Shown here one piece after another: positions 36,705-43,940 of a DNA stretch of 64,000 nucleotides. Position numbers and translations under genes: made by a program. The stretch covers positions 1 through 64,000 of the forward strand of contig DHQO01000034.1 of the NCBI GenBank assembly GCA_002408125.1. The letters are read 5' to 3'. The DNA comes from Hyphomonadaceae bacterium UBA5336 (GTDB lineage Bacteria > Pseudomonadota > Alphaproteobacteria > Caulobacterales > Hyphomonadaceae). How positions within the stretch are numbered: position 1 is the stretch's first letter; each line of letters starts with the position of its first letter. The notes beneath the pieces are model-generated. The model saw only the letters and a program-made list of their open reading frames with translations. It made no database searches and was not told where the DNA came from.

Positions 36705-37142
36705 ATGGCCCTTCACGGCACCTATGATCCCGACAATATCTTCGCGAAAATCCTGCGCGGGGAGCTGCCCTGCATCAAGGTCTATGAGGACGATGTCGCC
36801 CTCGCCTTCATGGACATCTTTCCCCAGAGCGAGGGGCACACGCTGGTGATCCCGAAAGATGTCACCGCGCGCAATTTCCTCGAAATGCCCGGCGACAAGC
36901 TCGGCCCCTATATGGCCAGCGTGCAGAAGGTGGCGCAGGGCGTGGCGAGCGCGCTTGAGCCCGATGGCCTCCTGGTCACCCAGTTCAACGGCGCGCCGGC
37001 CGGCCAGACCGTCTTCCACCTGCACTTCCACATCATCCCCCGCGGGGAAGGCGCCCAGCTCAAACCCCATGCCAGCGGCGGCCCGCGCCCGGCTGAGGAA
37101 CTGGAACCGATCGCCGAAAAGATCCGCGCCGCGCTGGCCTAG
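36705..37142 (+). CDS. HIT-family nucleotide-binding protein
   Basis: A 145-residue histidine-triad hydrolase of the Hint branch. DNIFAKILRGELPCIKVYEDD is the standard beginning, and GHTLVIPKDVTARNFLEM follows. The catalytic triad is in FHLHFHIIPR (H-x-H-x-H). Such proteins split nucleoside phosphoramidates and act in the cytoplasm. The ribosome site AAGGAGG is strong. Its stop TAG shares the CTAG palindrome with the stop of the convergent TPR-like gene, so the two genes overlap by 4 bases. Confidence 0.93.
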   Translation: MALHGTYDPDNIFAKILRGELPCIKVYEDDVALAFMDIFPQSEGHTLVIPKDVTARNFLEMPGDKLGPYMASVQKVAQGVASALEPDGLLVTQFNGAPAGQTVFHLHFHIIPRGEGAQLKPHASGGPRPAEELEPIAEKIRAALA

Positions 37143-37915
37143 AGCAACCCGGCCGCCAGGGCTTCCACCATTTCGCTGTCCTGCGTGATCAGCGCATCGC
37201 TGAGCAGCCAGGCCCGCGCGACCATGACCCGCTGCAGCGCGGTGGTGTCGTCGGCGGCAATGGCGCGCGCGAGGGCCGTGTCGATCTCCTCGCGATATTC
37301 GACCGGATCGAGCGCAGCGAGCGCCCGGGCCATCTGCCAGTGCAGGCCGGCATCATCGGGCGCCAGGGCCGCGGCCAGCTGGTAATGCATGAAGGCATCT
37401 TCCATGCTGGCGCCCATCATGGAGGCGCCGAAACCGCCCCCGCGGCGCACAACCTCCACATGCCACACGGCCAGGAAGCCATGGGCATAGGCATTGGCCG
37501 GCTCGTCCATGATGACGCTCTCGGCGAGATCGCGCGCTTCCTCGCCGAGCCCGGTGCGCCAGGCCTCCAGCTTCGACATGGGCCGCACACGCAGCGACAG
37601 CGCGATGGCAAGCTGCAGGCGGCCTTCGACATGATGCGGGTCGCGCTCCAGCGCCAGGCCGGCCAGCGCCTCGGCCCGCATCAGGACCTCGTCCGAGGGC
37701 TGCACACCCGCGCACATGGCTTCGGCCAGGACCGCCCGGGCGGCCAACGCATAGGCATCGGCAGTGTCGGCAACGACGGCGATCCGCGCGGCTTCGGCAT
37801 AGCGTCCATCATCGAAGGCCTCGCTCGCGGTGCGGCGCGGCGAAAGGGCATCTTCGCCATGGGCAAGCCCCACGACGAGACCCGCTGTCAGAAGGCTGAG
37901 CAGGAGTTGACGCAT
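37139..37915 (-). CDS. Exported TPR-like protein, unknown function
   Basis: A 258-residue protein with a signal peptide (LLLSLLTAGLVVGLAHG) and an all-helical mature part made of tetratricopeptide-like repeats. Examples are ASEAFDDGRYAEAARIAVVA, AEALAGLALERDPHHVEGRLQLAIAL and YQLAAALAPDDAGLHWQMARALA. It probably works as a periplasmic scaffold. No specific partner is encoded nearby. It is convergent with the HIT gene, with overlapping stop codons, and divergent from the oxidoreductase at 37980. Confidence 0.7.
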   Translation of the reverse strand: MRQLLLSLLTAGLVVGLAHGEDALSPRRTASEAFDDGRYAEAARIAVVADTADAYALAARAVLAEAMCAGVQPSDEVLMRAEALAGLALERDPHHVEGRLQLAIALSLRVRPMSKLEAWRTGLGEEARDLAESVIMDEPANAYAHGFLAVWHVEVVRRGGGFGASMMGASMEDAFMHYQLAAALAPDDAGLHWQMARALAALDPVEYREEIDTALARAIAADDTTALQRVMVARAWLLSDALITQDSEMVEALAAGLL

Positions 37916-37979
37916 CTGCGTCAGAATAGCGCAGAACTTAGCTGCCGCCCAGCGCTTTCACGTCGGCTATTCAACACAC

Positions 37980-39113
37980 ATGCGTGAATCCGGGTTTGAG
38001 ACCGATATCATTGTCATCGGTGCGGGAGTCATCGGCCTGGCCTGTGCGCGCGCCCTGGCCCTGAAGGGCTTTGAGGTGATCGTGCTGGAGGCCGAATCGC
38101 TGATCGCCGCGCACACCTCCTCGCGTAATTCCGAGGTGATCCATGCCGGGCTCTATTATGCCGAAGGCTCGCTGAAGGCGAAGTATTGCGTGGCCGGGCG
38201 GCGGGCGCTGGTGGACTATCTCGACGCGCACGGGGTGACGCGCAACCCATGCGGCAAGCTGGTGGTGGCGACCTCAGGGGAGGAAGCCGAGGCACTGGCC
38301 GGCCTAAAGGCGCGCGCTGAACGCAATGGCGTGGAAGAACTGCGCCTGATCACCGGGGCCGAGGCGCGCGACATGGAGCCGGCGCTCTCTTCCGATGTGC
38401 ACGCCGCGCTGCAGTCGCCCGTGAGTGGTATCTTCGACAGCCATGCCTATTTCCTCGCCCTGGAGGGCGACCTGGAGGCGGCCGGCGGGCATGTCATCCT
38501 CGCCTCGCCGGTGGAAAGCGGCGCGCCGGACGGCGAGCGCCTCTGCCTCAAGATCGGGGGGGAGACCCCGAGCGAGATCACCGCGCGCTGGGTGGTGAAT
38601 GCTGCTGGCCACCGGGCGGTGGACATTGCCGGCCGGATCGAAGGCCCTCACCGCGCCGGCCTGCCGGTCCTGCGCTTCGTGAAGGGCTCCTATTTCACGG
38701 TTTCAGGCAAGACACCGTTTTCGCGCCTGATCTATCCGATGCCGACCTCGGCCTCGCTCGGCCTGCACCTGACCATAGATCTTGGCGGGCGCGGCAAGCT
38801 CGGGCCGGATGCCGAATGGCTCCCGCCCGGCGCGAGCCCGCCCTTCGACTACCGGGTCGACCCGGCCCGTGCCGAGCAGTTCTATGCGTCCGTGCGCCAA
38901 TACTGGCCCGGCCTGCCCGATGGCGCGCTGATGCCCGACTATGCCGGCGTGCGCCCCAAACTGGTCAATGAGGGCGAACCGTCGGGTGATTTCCGCATCG
39001 ACGGACCGGGCGATCATGGCACGCCGGGCCTCATCAATCTTCTCGGAATCGAGAGCCCGGGCCTGACCTCTTCCCTCGCCATCGCAGACCATGTGGCGGC
39101 GATGGCCGGCTAG
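37980..39113 (+). CDS. FAD-dependent oxidoreductase, L-2-hydroxyglutarate oxidase-like
   Basis: A 377-residue DAO-fold flavoenzyme. The dinucleotide-binding motif is IIVIGAGVIGLACARALALKG. The segment HTSSRNSEVIHAGLYYAEGSLKAKYCVAGRRAL is characteristic of the LhgO/L2HGDH group, and the C-terminal FAD-contact region is GVRPKL...GLINLLGIESPGLTSSLAIAD. Members oxidise L-2-hydroxyglutarate, a by-product of dehydrogenases, to 2-oxoglutarate. No signal peptide is seen. It stands alone, ending 108 bases before a tRNA gene. Confidence 0.88.
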   Translation: MRESGFETDIIVIGAGVIGLACARALALKGFEVIVLEAESLIAAHTSSRNSEVIHAGLYYAEGSLKAKYCVAGRRALVDYLDAHGVTRNPCGKLVVATSGEEAEALAGLKARAERNGVEELRLITGAEARDMEPALSSDVHAALQSPVSGIFDSHAYFLALEGDLEAAGGHVILASPVESGAPDGERLCLKIGGETPSEITARWVVNAAGHRAVDIAGRIEGPHRAGLPVLRFVKGSYFTVSGKTPFSRLIYPMPTSASLGLHLTIDLGGRGKLGPDAEWLPPGASPPFDYRVDPARAEQFYASVRQYWPGLPDGALMPDYAGVRPKLVNEGEPSGDFRIDGPGDHGTPGLINLLGIESPGLTSSLAIADHVAAMAG

Positions 39114-39163
39114 CCGCAATAACCCCCACGAGTTTCTATTCAACGCAATGGAGTCCAAGCCTT

Positions 39164-39201
39164 GCGAAGCGGGCGTCCGGCGTGTATCTCCCCCGCTTCG
39201 C
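39164..39201. repeat. 10-base inverted repeat before the CAU tRNA
   Basis: GCGAAGCGGG (39164-39173) and CCCGCTTCGC (39192-39201) are perfect inverted arms around 18 bases. They may end the preceding gene. A TTGCGA-N17-TATCTC pair (39163 onward) overlaps it and could instead be the tRNA promoter. Confidence 0.45.
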
Positions 39202-39221
39202 CCACAATACCGGGGCCACAA

Positions 39222-39298
39222 GGTTCGGTAGCTCAGCTGGTTAGAGCGCACGACTCATAATCGTGAGGTCGGGAGTTCAAGTCTCCCCCGAACCACCA
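39222..39298 (+). tRNA. tRNA with CAU anticodon (elongator Met, or Ile2)
   Basis: A complete 77-base cloverleaf with encoded CCA. The acceptor GGTTCGG pairs with CCGAACC and the anticodon stem is CACGA/TCGTG with loop CTCATAA, giving CAU. The T arm is GGGAG-TTCAAGT-CTCCC. It is not the initiator because the first base pair is G-C. A CAU anticodon can mean elongator methionine or, after lysidine modification, isoleucine AUA; the two could not be separated by eye. Confidence 0.93.
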
Positions 39299-39374
39299 TT
39301 TCCCTTCAGTTTCAGGCATGTGCCGAGGACGGAGACTTCAGGTCGTGTTGGGCTTCCGGCCGGCTGGGACGGGC

Positions 39375-39974
39375 TCAGCCTCGCCAGCTCCTCGCAGCGG
39401 GCTGTCCGAGAATGTCCGGGTCCTGCAGCGCGTCGGCATAGGACAGGTTGGGAAATCCCTGCAGGCCGATGCGCTCCAGTTCGGCGACAACGGGGCCGGC
39501 CTCCTCGCACTCGAAGGCGAGGCTGCAGGCCCATCGCGCGCCCGATGCCGCGATACAGAGCTCTGCCGTCAATCCGGCCCGGTCATAGAGGATGCGCTGC
39601 TTCTGCACGTCAAAGACCTCGGTGGCGTATGCCAGCTCGGCGGAAACAGCCTGCGGGCTGGCGCCGGCGCTCAAAGAGGGCACCTGCCCGGACAGGTGCA
39701 GACTGAGTATCGCCATGTCCTCTTTGTGAAGCGGGAAGCCGGCCGACAGCACCATCTCCCACAGCTGCAGGCTGCGCCGCACCCGGCGTTGCACCTTGAC
39801 CTCGAGCCGCTCCCCACCGCGCAATTTCGGCATCACATTGCGGCGTCCAGGCACCAGGAAATATCTGTCGGTCCGGGTCTCTGCACCGGCAAAGGCATAT
39901 TTCGCTCGCAGGTCCCGGTCATAGCCGAGCAGCGTGCGCGGCCAGCAGCGGAATTCCCAGCGCTGGTCGGTCAT
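39375..39974 (-). CDS. Probable CYTH-like (triphosphate-tunnel fold) protein
   Basis: A 199-residue protein that is not closely recognised. Its pattern resembles a degenerate CYTH domain: EFRCWP at the start, TDRYFLVPGRRN and MPKLRGGERLEVKV as early strands, and VFDVQKQRILYDRAGLTAEL as later ones. A closing ELERIGLQGFPNLSYADAL resembles the usual CYTH end. The E-x-E-x-K metal/phosphate motif is not intact, so catalysis is doubtful. Support comes from context: a CHAD-domain gene, the common partner of CYTH, lies 700 bases away. The start at 39974 overlaps the MgtC-family stop by 4 bases. The longer frame to 40109 overlaps that gene and is rejected. Confidence 0.6.
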   Translation of the reverse strand: MTDQRWEFRCWPRTLLGYDRDLRAKYAFAGAETRTDRYFLVPGRRNVMPKLRGGERLEVKVQRRVRRSLQLWEMVLSAGFPLHKEDMAILSLHLSGQVPSLSAGASPQAVSAELAYATEVFDVQKQRILYDRAGLTAELCIAASGARWACSLAFECEEAGPVVAELERIGLQGFPNLSYADALQDPDILGQPAARSWRG

Positions 39975-40450
39975 GGCTCTTCTTCCTTGAACAGCCGCTT
40001 TTCCAACCAGTGCAGCGGCATCAGGACCAGCAGCGAAAACCCTGTCGCCACGGCGGCGATGATGAGAAAGCCCGCCCCACAGGCCAACCCGATGGCCCCG
40101 GCGAGCCACATGCCGGCTCCGGTCGTCAGGCCGCGCACCTTGCCACGCGCCTGGATGATCGCGCCGGCAGCCAGGAAGGCGACCCCGGCGGTGACCGCCT
40201 CGACCACACGGATCGGGTCGAGCCGGGTCGTCTCAGGCCCTTCGCCGAACACTGCAATGAATTCGATGGTGATGAGGGTGAACACCGCCGCAGCGAGGGC
40301 GGTCAGCATATGTGTGCGCAGGCCGGCGGGCCGGTCGCGCACCTCGCGGTCGAGCCCGATCAGCAGGCCGAAGAGGCAGGCCGCCGCACAGCGCAGCACA
40401 ATCGCCTGCACCGGCGTGACCGTGTGGAAATGGTCGAGGGAAAGCTCCAT
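39971..40450 (-). CDS. MgtC/SapB-family membrane protein
   Basis: A 159-residue protein with four to five transmembrane helices. The family core is present: AAACLFGLLIGLDREVRDRPAGLRTHML and VTAGVAFLAAGAIIQARGKVRGLTTGAGMWLAGAIGLACGAG, each quoted only as recognisable landmarks. MgtC proteins help cells cope with low magnesium and can influence ATP synthase and phosphate balance. It is co-transcribed with the CYTH-like gene (4-base overlap) and divergent from the CHAD gene. Confidence 0.92.
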   Translation of the reverse strand: MELSLDHFHTVTPVQAIVLRCAAACLFGLLIGLDREVRDRPAGLRTHMLTALAAAVFTLITIEFIAVFGEGPETTRLDPIRVVEAVTAGVAFLAAGAIIQARGKVRGLTTGAGMWLAGAIGLACGAGFLIIAAVATGFSLLVLMPLHWLEKRLFKEEEP

Positions 40451-40664
40451 CGCACCGGCCCGTCAGCCCGGCAGGTACGGACCCGTTTCCGCTCCCCGGA
40501 CTCCGTCAATCTGCAAACAAGACATCATCCGCGTACAACGCATGCCGGCAGAATTCGTTGCCCTGGCCACCGCCCCCTGTTTCCCCGTGTGCGTTGACGG
40601 ATGACCGGCCCGTTGCGAGGCTTTACCACCCCGCTGCAGCTATTCAGACAGGAGGACCGGCCCG

Positions 40665-41567
40665 GTGAGCTATTCGTTCAAGGCCTCAGATACCAGCCTT
40701 ACCGCCGGCCTCAGGCGCATCGCGGCCTCCCAGCTCGAAACCGCGCTGGAAGAGCTTGCCGATCCGGGCCTGCCCCGCGCCGAGAAGATCCACCAGGTGC
40801 GCAAGCGCTACAAGAAACTGCGCGGCCTTGTCCGGCTCGTGCGGCCGGGATTCGACGGCTATGACCGCGAAAATGCGGCCTTCCGCGACGCGGCGCGCAA
40901 GCTGTCTGAGGTGCGCGATGCCACCTCCAGCATGGAGACGGTCGCTCAGCTCAAGACGCGTTTTGAGGAACATGTCGGGCCGAAGGTCTTCGACCAGGTG
41001 CAAAAGCGCCTCGCCGCGCGCCGCGACCGGCTCGACGACAAGGAGATCGCCAAACATATCGATGAAGTGCGCAAGGGCCTGACCCGCGCGGCGCGCCGGG
41101 CCGAGAGCTGGAAGGTGAAGTGCAAGGCCGAGGACGTCCTCGCCGACGGGCTGGCGAAAACCTATACGCGCGCCGTGAAGGCGCTGAAGGTCGCACGCAA
41201 GACACACGAGCCCGACGACTTCCACGAATGGCGCAAGAGGGTGAAGTATCACTGGTACCACTTACGCCTGCTGAAGGATGTCTGGCCCGAGGCCATGGCG
41301 ATGCGCGTGGAGGCCGCCGCCCAGCTGTCGGATGCGCTGGGCGATCATCATGACATGGCGGTGTTTCACACCGAGATCCTGCCCGGCCTGAAAAAGGCCG
41401 ACCGCAAACTGGTCGAAGTGCTCGAAGGCCTGATGCTGGCCGAGGAAGAGCGCCTGGCCGAAGAGAGCCTCGCACAGGGCGAGTTCCTGTTTGCCGAAGC
41501 GCCCGGAAAGTTCGCCGCACGGCTCGGGGCGTACTGGAAGCTCTGGCGCCACCAGGAGGCGAGCTGA
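40665..41567 (+). CDS. CHAD-domain protein
   Basis: A 300-residue all-helical protein with the conserved-histidine alpha-helical domain, which binds polyphosphate. Each half carries the basic His motif: HQVRKRYKKLRGLVRLVRPG at about residue 44 and FHEWRKRVKYHWYHLRLL at about residue 186. SDALGDHHDMAVF follows the second. CHAD proteins associate with inorganic polyphosphate granules and are often fused to or paired with CYTH enzymes. The start is GTG 40665. It faces away from the MgtC/CYTH-like operon with a 214-base gap. Confidence 0.92.
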   Translation: MSYSFKASDTSLTAGLRRIAASQLETALEELADPGLPRAEKIHQVRKRYKKLRGLVRLVRPGFDGYDRENAAFRDAARKLSEVRDATSSMETVAQLKTRFEEHVGPKVFDQVQKRLAARRDRLDDKEIAKHIDEVRKGLTRAARRAESWKVKCKAEDVLADGLAKTYTRAVKALKVARKTHEPDDFHEWRKRVKYHWYHLRLLKDVWPEAMAMRVEAAAQLSDALGDHHDMAVFHTEILPGLKKADRKLVEVLEGLMLAEEERLAEESLAQGEFLFAEAPGKFAARLGAYWKLWRHQEAS

Positions 41568-41651
41568 GCGAACATTTTCCCCTTTCACGCGTTTGCAGAT
41601 CGAAGCGCCCAACACCCCCGCGCGCGCTAAAATCAGCTGAAAGGAAAGAAA

Positions 41652-42635
41652 ATGAGAGTCTTCAACGCGCCATACAGAATCCTTGCCCTGGCCAGTGCGG
41701 CGAGTGTTTTCACCCTGACCGCCGCCGCCCAGGTCGACACCGTCCTGCCCGAGGATGACGAGAGCGCCCCCGAGGCCGAACGCGTGAGCCCGGAAGGCGC
41801 CTCCTATCCCGATGGCGAAGGCGGCGAGGTCTATTTCCCGATCGGCGAGGCTTCCTTTGCCGACACGGTGACGGAGTTCGTGCCCGGCCAGCCCGACGCC
41901 ACGCGCGTGTCGGCCCGCACGCCCAGCGGCGCCCTCGGCGCGCCCGACTATGACGAGAATGCCGATACCGGCTATGTCACGCTCGGCTGCGGCGGCGTGC
42001 TGATCGCCCAGTTCGACGACAATGTGATCGTGAATGTCGATGGGCCCGATCTCTATGTCTACGAGATCGGCGAGACCGAGGAGCCCATGCGCCTGTCCAT
42101 CTCCACCGATGGCGAGGAGTTCGTCGATATCGGCGAGATCGGCGGCGGCGTAACCGGCGTGGAGCTGGAAGACCATATCGAGAATACAGAGGCTTACCGT
42201 TATGTCCGCCTGCAGGATGCCGGCGAGGCGTGCGAGCCCTCCTGGCCCGGCGCAGACATTGATGCCATCGGCGCGATCGGCTCCGGCCAGCGTCTCCTCT
42301 TGGAAAGCGCGGTGCTGTTCGATTTCAACGAGGCCACCCTGCGCGAGGAAGCCGTGGACGCCCTGCGCAGCGTGAATGCCGCCATCGAGGAACAGGACAG
42401 CGCCCGCGTCATCATCGAGGGCTATACCGATGCCAGCGGCGATGCGAACTACAATATGGATCTCTCCAGGCGCCGGGCTGATGCGGTGCGCGCGCGCCTG
42501 GAGGAAATCTCAGACCGCGACCAGGACACCTTTGTCAGCGTCGGGCGCGGCGAGACCCGCCCCGTGGCTCCGAATGACAGTTCACAGGGCGCGGCACAGA
42601 ACCGCCGCGTGGAAATCCTGATCCTGACGCCGTAA
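41652..42635 (+). CDS. OmpA-family outer-membrane/peptidoglycan-binding protein
   Basis: A 327-residue exported protein. After the signal (TLTAAAQ) comes an acidic domain of about 190 residues with beta character (GAPDYDENADTGYVTLGCGG, VNVDGPDLYVYEIGE). It resembles a discoidin/F5-8-like module. The C-terminal OmpA domain follows: SAVLFDFNEATLREEA, IEGYTDASGDANYNMDLSRRRADAV and GRGETRPVAPNDS. The Asp and Arg in MDLSRRRA are the diaminopimelate-binding residues. It anchors the envelope to peptidoglycan. A strong terminator follows. Confidence 0.9.
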   Translation: MRVFNAPYRILALASAASVFTLTAAAQVDTVLPEDDESAPEAERVSPEGASYPDGEGGEVYFPIGEASFADTVTEFVPGQPDATRVSARTPSGALGAPDYDENADTGYVTLGCGGVLIAQFDDNVIVNVDGPDLYVYEIGETEEPMRLSISTDGEEFVDIGEIGGGVTGVELEDHIENTEAYRYVRLQDAGEACEPSWPGADIDAIGAIGSGQRLLLESAVLFDFNEATLREEAVDALRSVNAAIEEQDSARVIIEGYTDASGDANYNMDLSRRRADAVRARLEEISDRDQDTFVSVGRGETRPVAPNDSSQGAAQNRRVEILILTP

Positions 42636-42655
42636 CGCGCCATCCACACCCAAAT

Positions 42656-42691
42656 GAAAACGCCCTCCCGGCCGGGAGGGCGTCTTGTTTT
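42656..42691. terminator. Bidirectional rho-independent terminator
   Basis: ACGCCCTCCCGG (42660-42671) is followed directly by its exact reverse complement, then CTTGTTTTA. The left side has GAAAA, so the structure works for the convergent phosphatase gene on the minus strand as well. Confidence 0.9.
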
Positions 42692-42707
42692 AGTGGGGCA
42701 GGACAGG

Positions 42708-43862
42708 TCAGTCCAACAGGCGCGCGCGGATGCGGGCAAGCTCTTCGTCATCGACATCGAGCTCGGTCTGGATGAAGGCAATGGTGCTGCCATATTCGGC
42801 GTCCAGGCCATCGAGCACGGCCTCGATATAGGCCGGGTCGGAGCGCATCAGCGGCATGACCAGTTCCGGCGGCAGCTGGCGCAGGAAGGCATAGGGGCTG
42901 TCGGGATCGACCTCTTCCTCACCGGTGAGTTCAAACTCCTTGGCATAGTCCACGACCTGCTCCGACAGGGCATAGTCGGCGACCACGGTCTCGCGCGGCA
43001 CACCCAGCGCAGACAGGATCAGCGCGGCGCCGACGCCGGTGCGGTCCTTGCCGGCCGAGCAGTTGAACGCCATCGGTGCATCCTCGCCATTGGCCAGCTC
43101 ATCGAACATGGCGCGGTAGGCGGGGGCCTGCTGCTCCAGGATGCCGGAATAAAGCTGGGTCATCATGGCCGAGACCTTGGCCGGGGTGACCTCGGGATCG
43201 GTGAAGACCTGCACCAGCGGATTGGCATCGCGGTCCTCTTCCGGGTCTGCGAACGTGACATAGTCGATCTCGCCGGCGGCCCAGACGGTGGGCTCGGTGG
43301 TGCGCTCATCTGAGGTGCGCAGGTCATAGACCGAGCCGATACCGAGGCTGGAGAGATACTCGTAATCGGCTTCGGTGAGCTTGTTCATCACGCCGGAGCG
43401 GTAAAGCTCGCCCCATTTCACACTGCGCCCATCCTCGGTCGCATAGCCGCCCAGATCGCGGAAATTGCGCCCCCCTTCCAGCGGCAGGAGCCGCGCTGCG
43501 ACGATCATGGCCTGTCCGGTTTCCGGGTCGACGAGGAAATAGTGGCGCTCGGCCGGGGCATCGCCCGGCATCCAGGTGAAGCTGGTTTCGGTGAGGCCGA
43601 CGGCCAGGCTCTGGGCATCGCTGCCTTCCGGCGAGCTGGCGACCAGGATGTCGACCGGCGCGCCGGCTTCGCTCAGCGCCCAGTCGAGCGTGTAGGTGCC
43701 GGTGTCTTCGTCATAGCTGACGACGAGGGTTTCCACCGCCACGTCGGCGGCGGGGGCTTCGGCCTCGGCGGTCTCGACCGGGGTGTCGGTCACGGCCTGA
43801 GTGGCGCAGGCGCCGAGCGCCAGGATCAGGGCGAGGGCGGAGGTGTGCAGGATCTGTTTCAT
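42708..43862 (-). CDS. Lipoprotein tyrosine/dual-specificity phosphatase (Y_phosphatase3 type)
   Basis: A 384-residue lipoprotein (lipobox ALGACAT). Residues about 45-130 look like a fibronectin-III-type beta sandwich (LVVSYDEDTGTYTLDWALSEAG, FTWMPGDAPAERHYFLVD). The phosphatase domain starts RNFRDLGGYATEDGRSVKWGELYRSG. Its P-loop is FNCSAGKDRTGVGAA, with the nucleophilic Cys and the Arg present. Asn replaces the usual His just before the Cys. Family members remove phosphate from tyrosine, serine or phosphoinositides. It lies 78 bases downstream of the TonB-dependent receptor gene on the same strand, so its substrate may be a phosphorylated nutrient or an envelope protein. Confidence 0.88.
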   Translation of the reverse strand: MKQILHTSALALILALGACATQAVTDTPVETAEAEAPAADVAVETLVVSYDEDTGTYTLDWALSEAGAPVDILVASSPEGSDAQSLAVGLTETSFTWMPGDAPAERHYFLVDPETGQAMIVAARLLPLEGGRNFRDLGGYATEDGRSVKWGELYRSGVMNKLTEADYEYLSSLGIGSVYDLRTSDERTTEPTVWAAGEIDYVTFADPEEDRDANPLVQVFTDPEVTPAKVSAMMTQLYSGILEQQAPAYRAMFDELANGEDAPMAFNCSAGKDRTGVGAALILSALGVPRETVVADYALSEQVVDYAKEFELTGEEEVDPDSPYAFLRQLPPELVMPLMRSDPAYIEAVLDGLDAEYGSTIAFIQTELDVDDEELARIRARLLD

Positions 43863-43940
43863 CTGTTTGCTCTGAGTCTGCTTGTGGAAAGAATGGCGGG
43901 CCGCCTCCCCGAAGGAAAGCAGCCCGCCTCTCGAGGGAGC

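Noticed and set aside
37924..37972. GAATAGC/GCTATTC inverted repeat between the TPR-like gene and the oxidoreductase gene
   Set aside because: Seven-base arms 35 bases apart occur easily by chance and no other sign supports a function.
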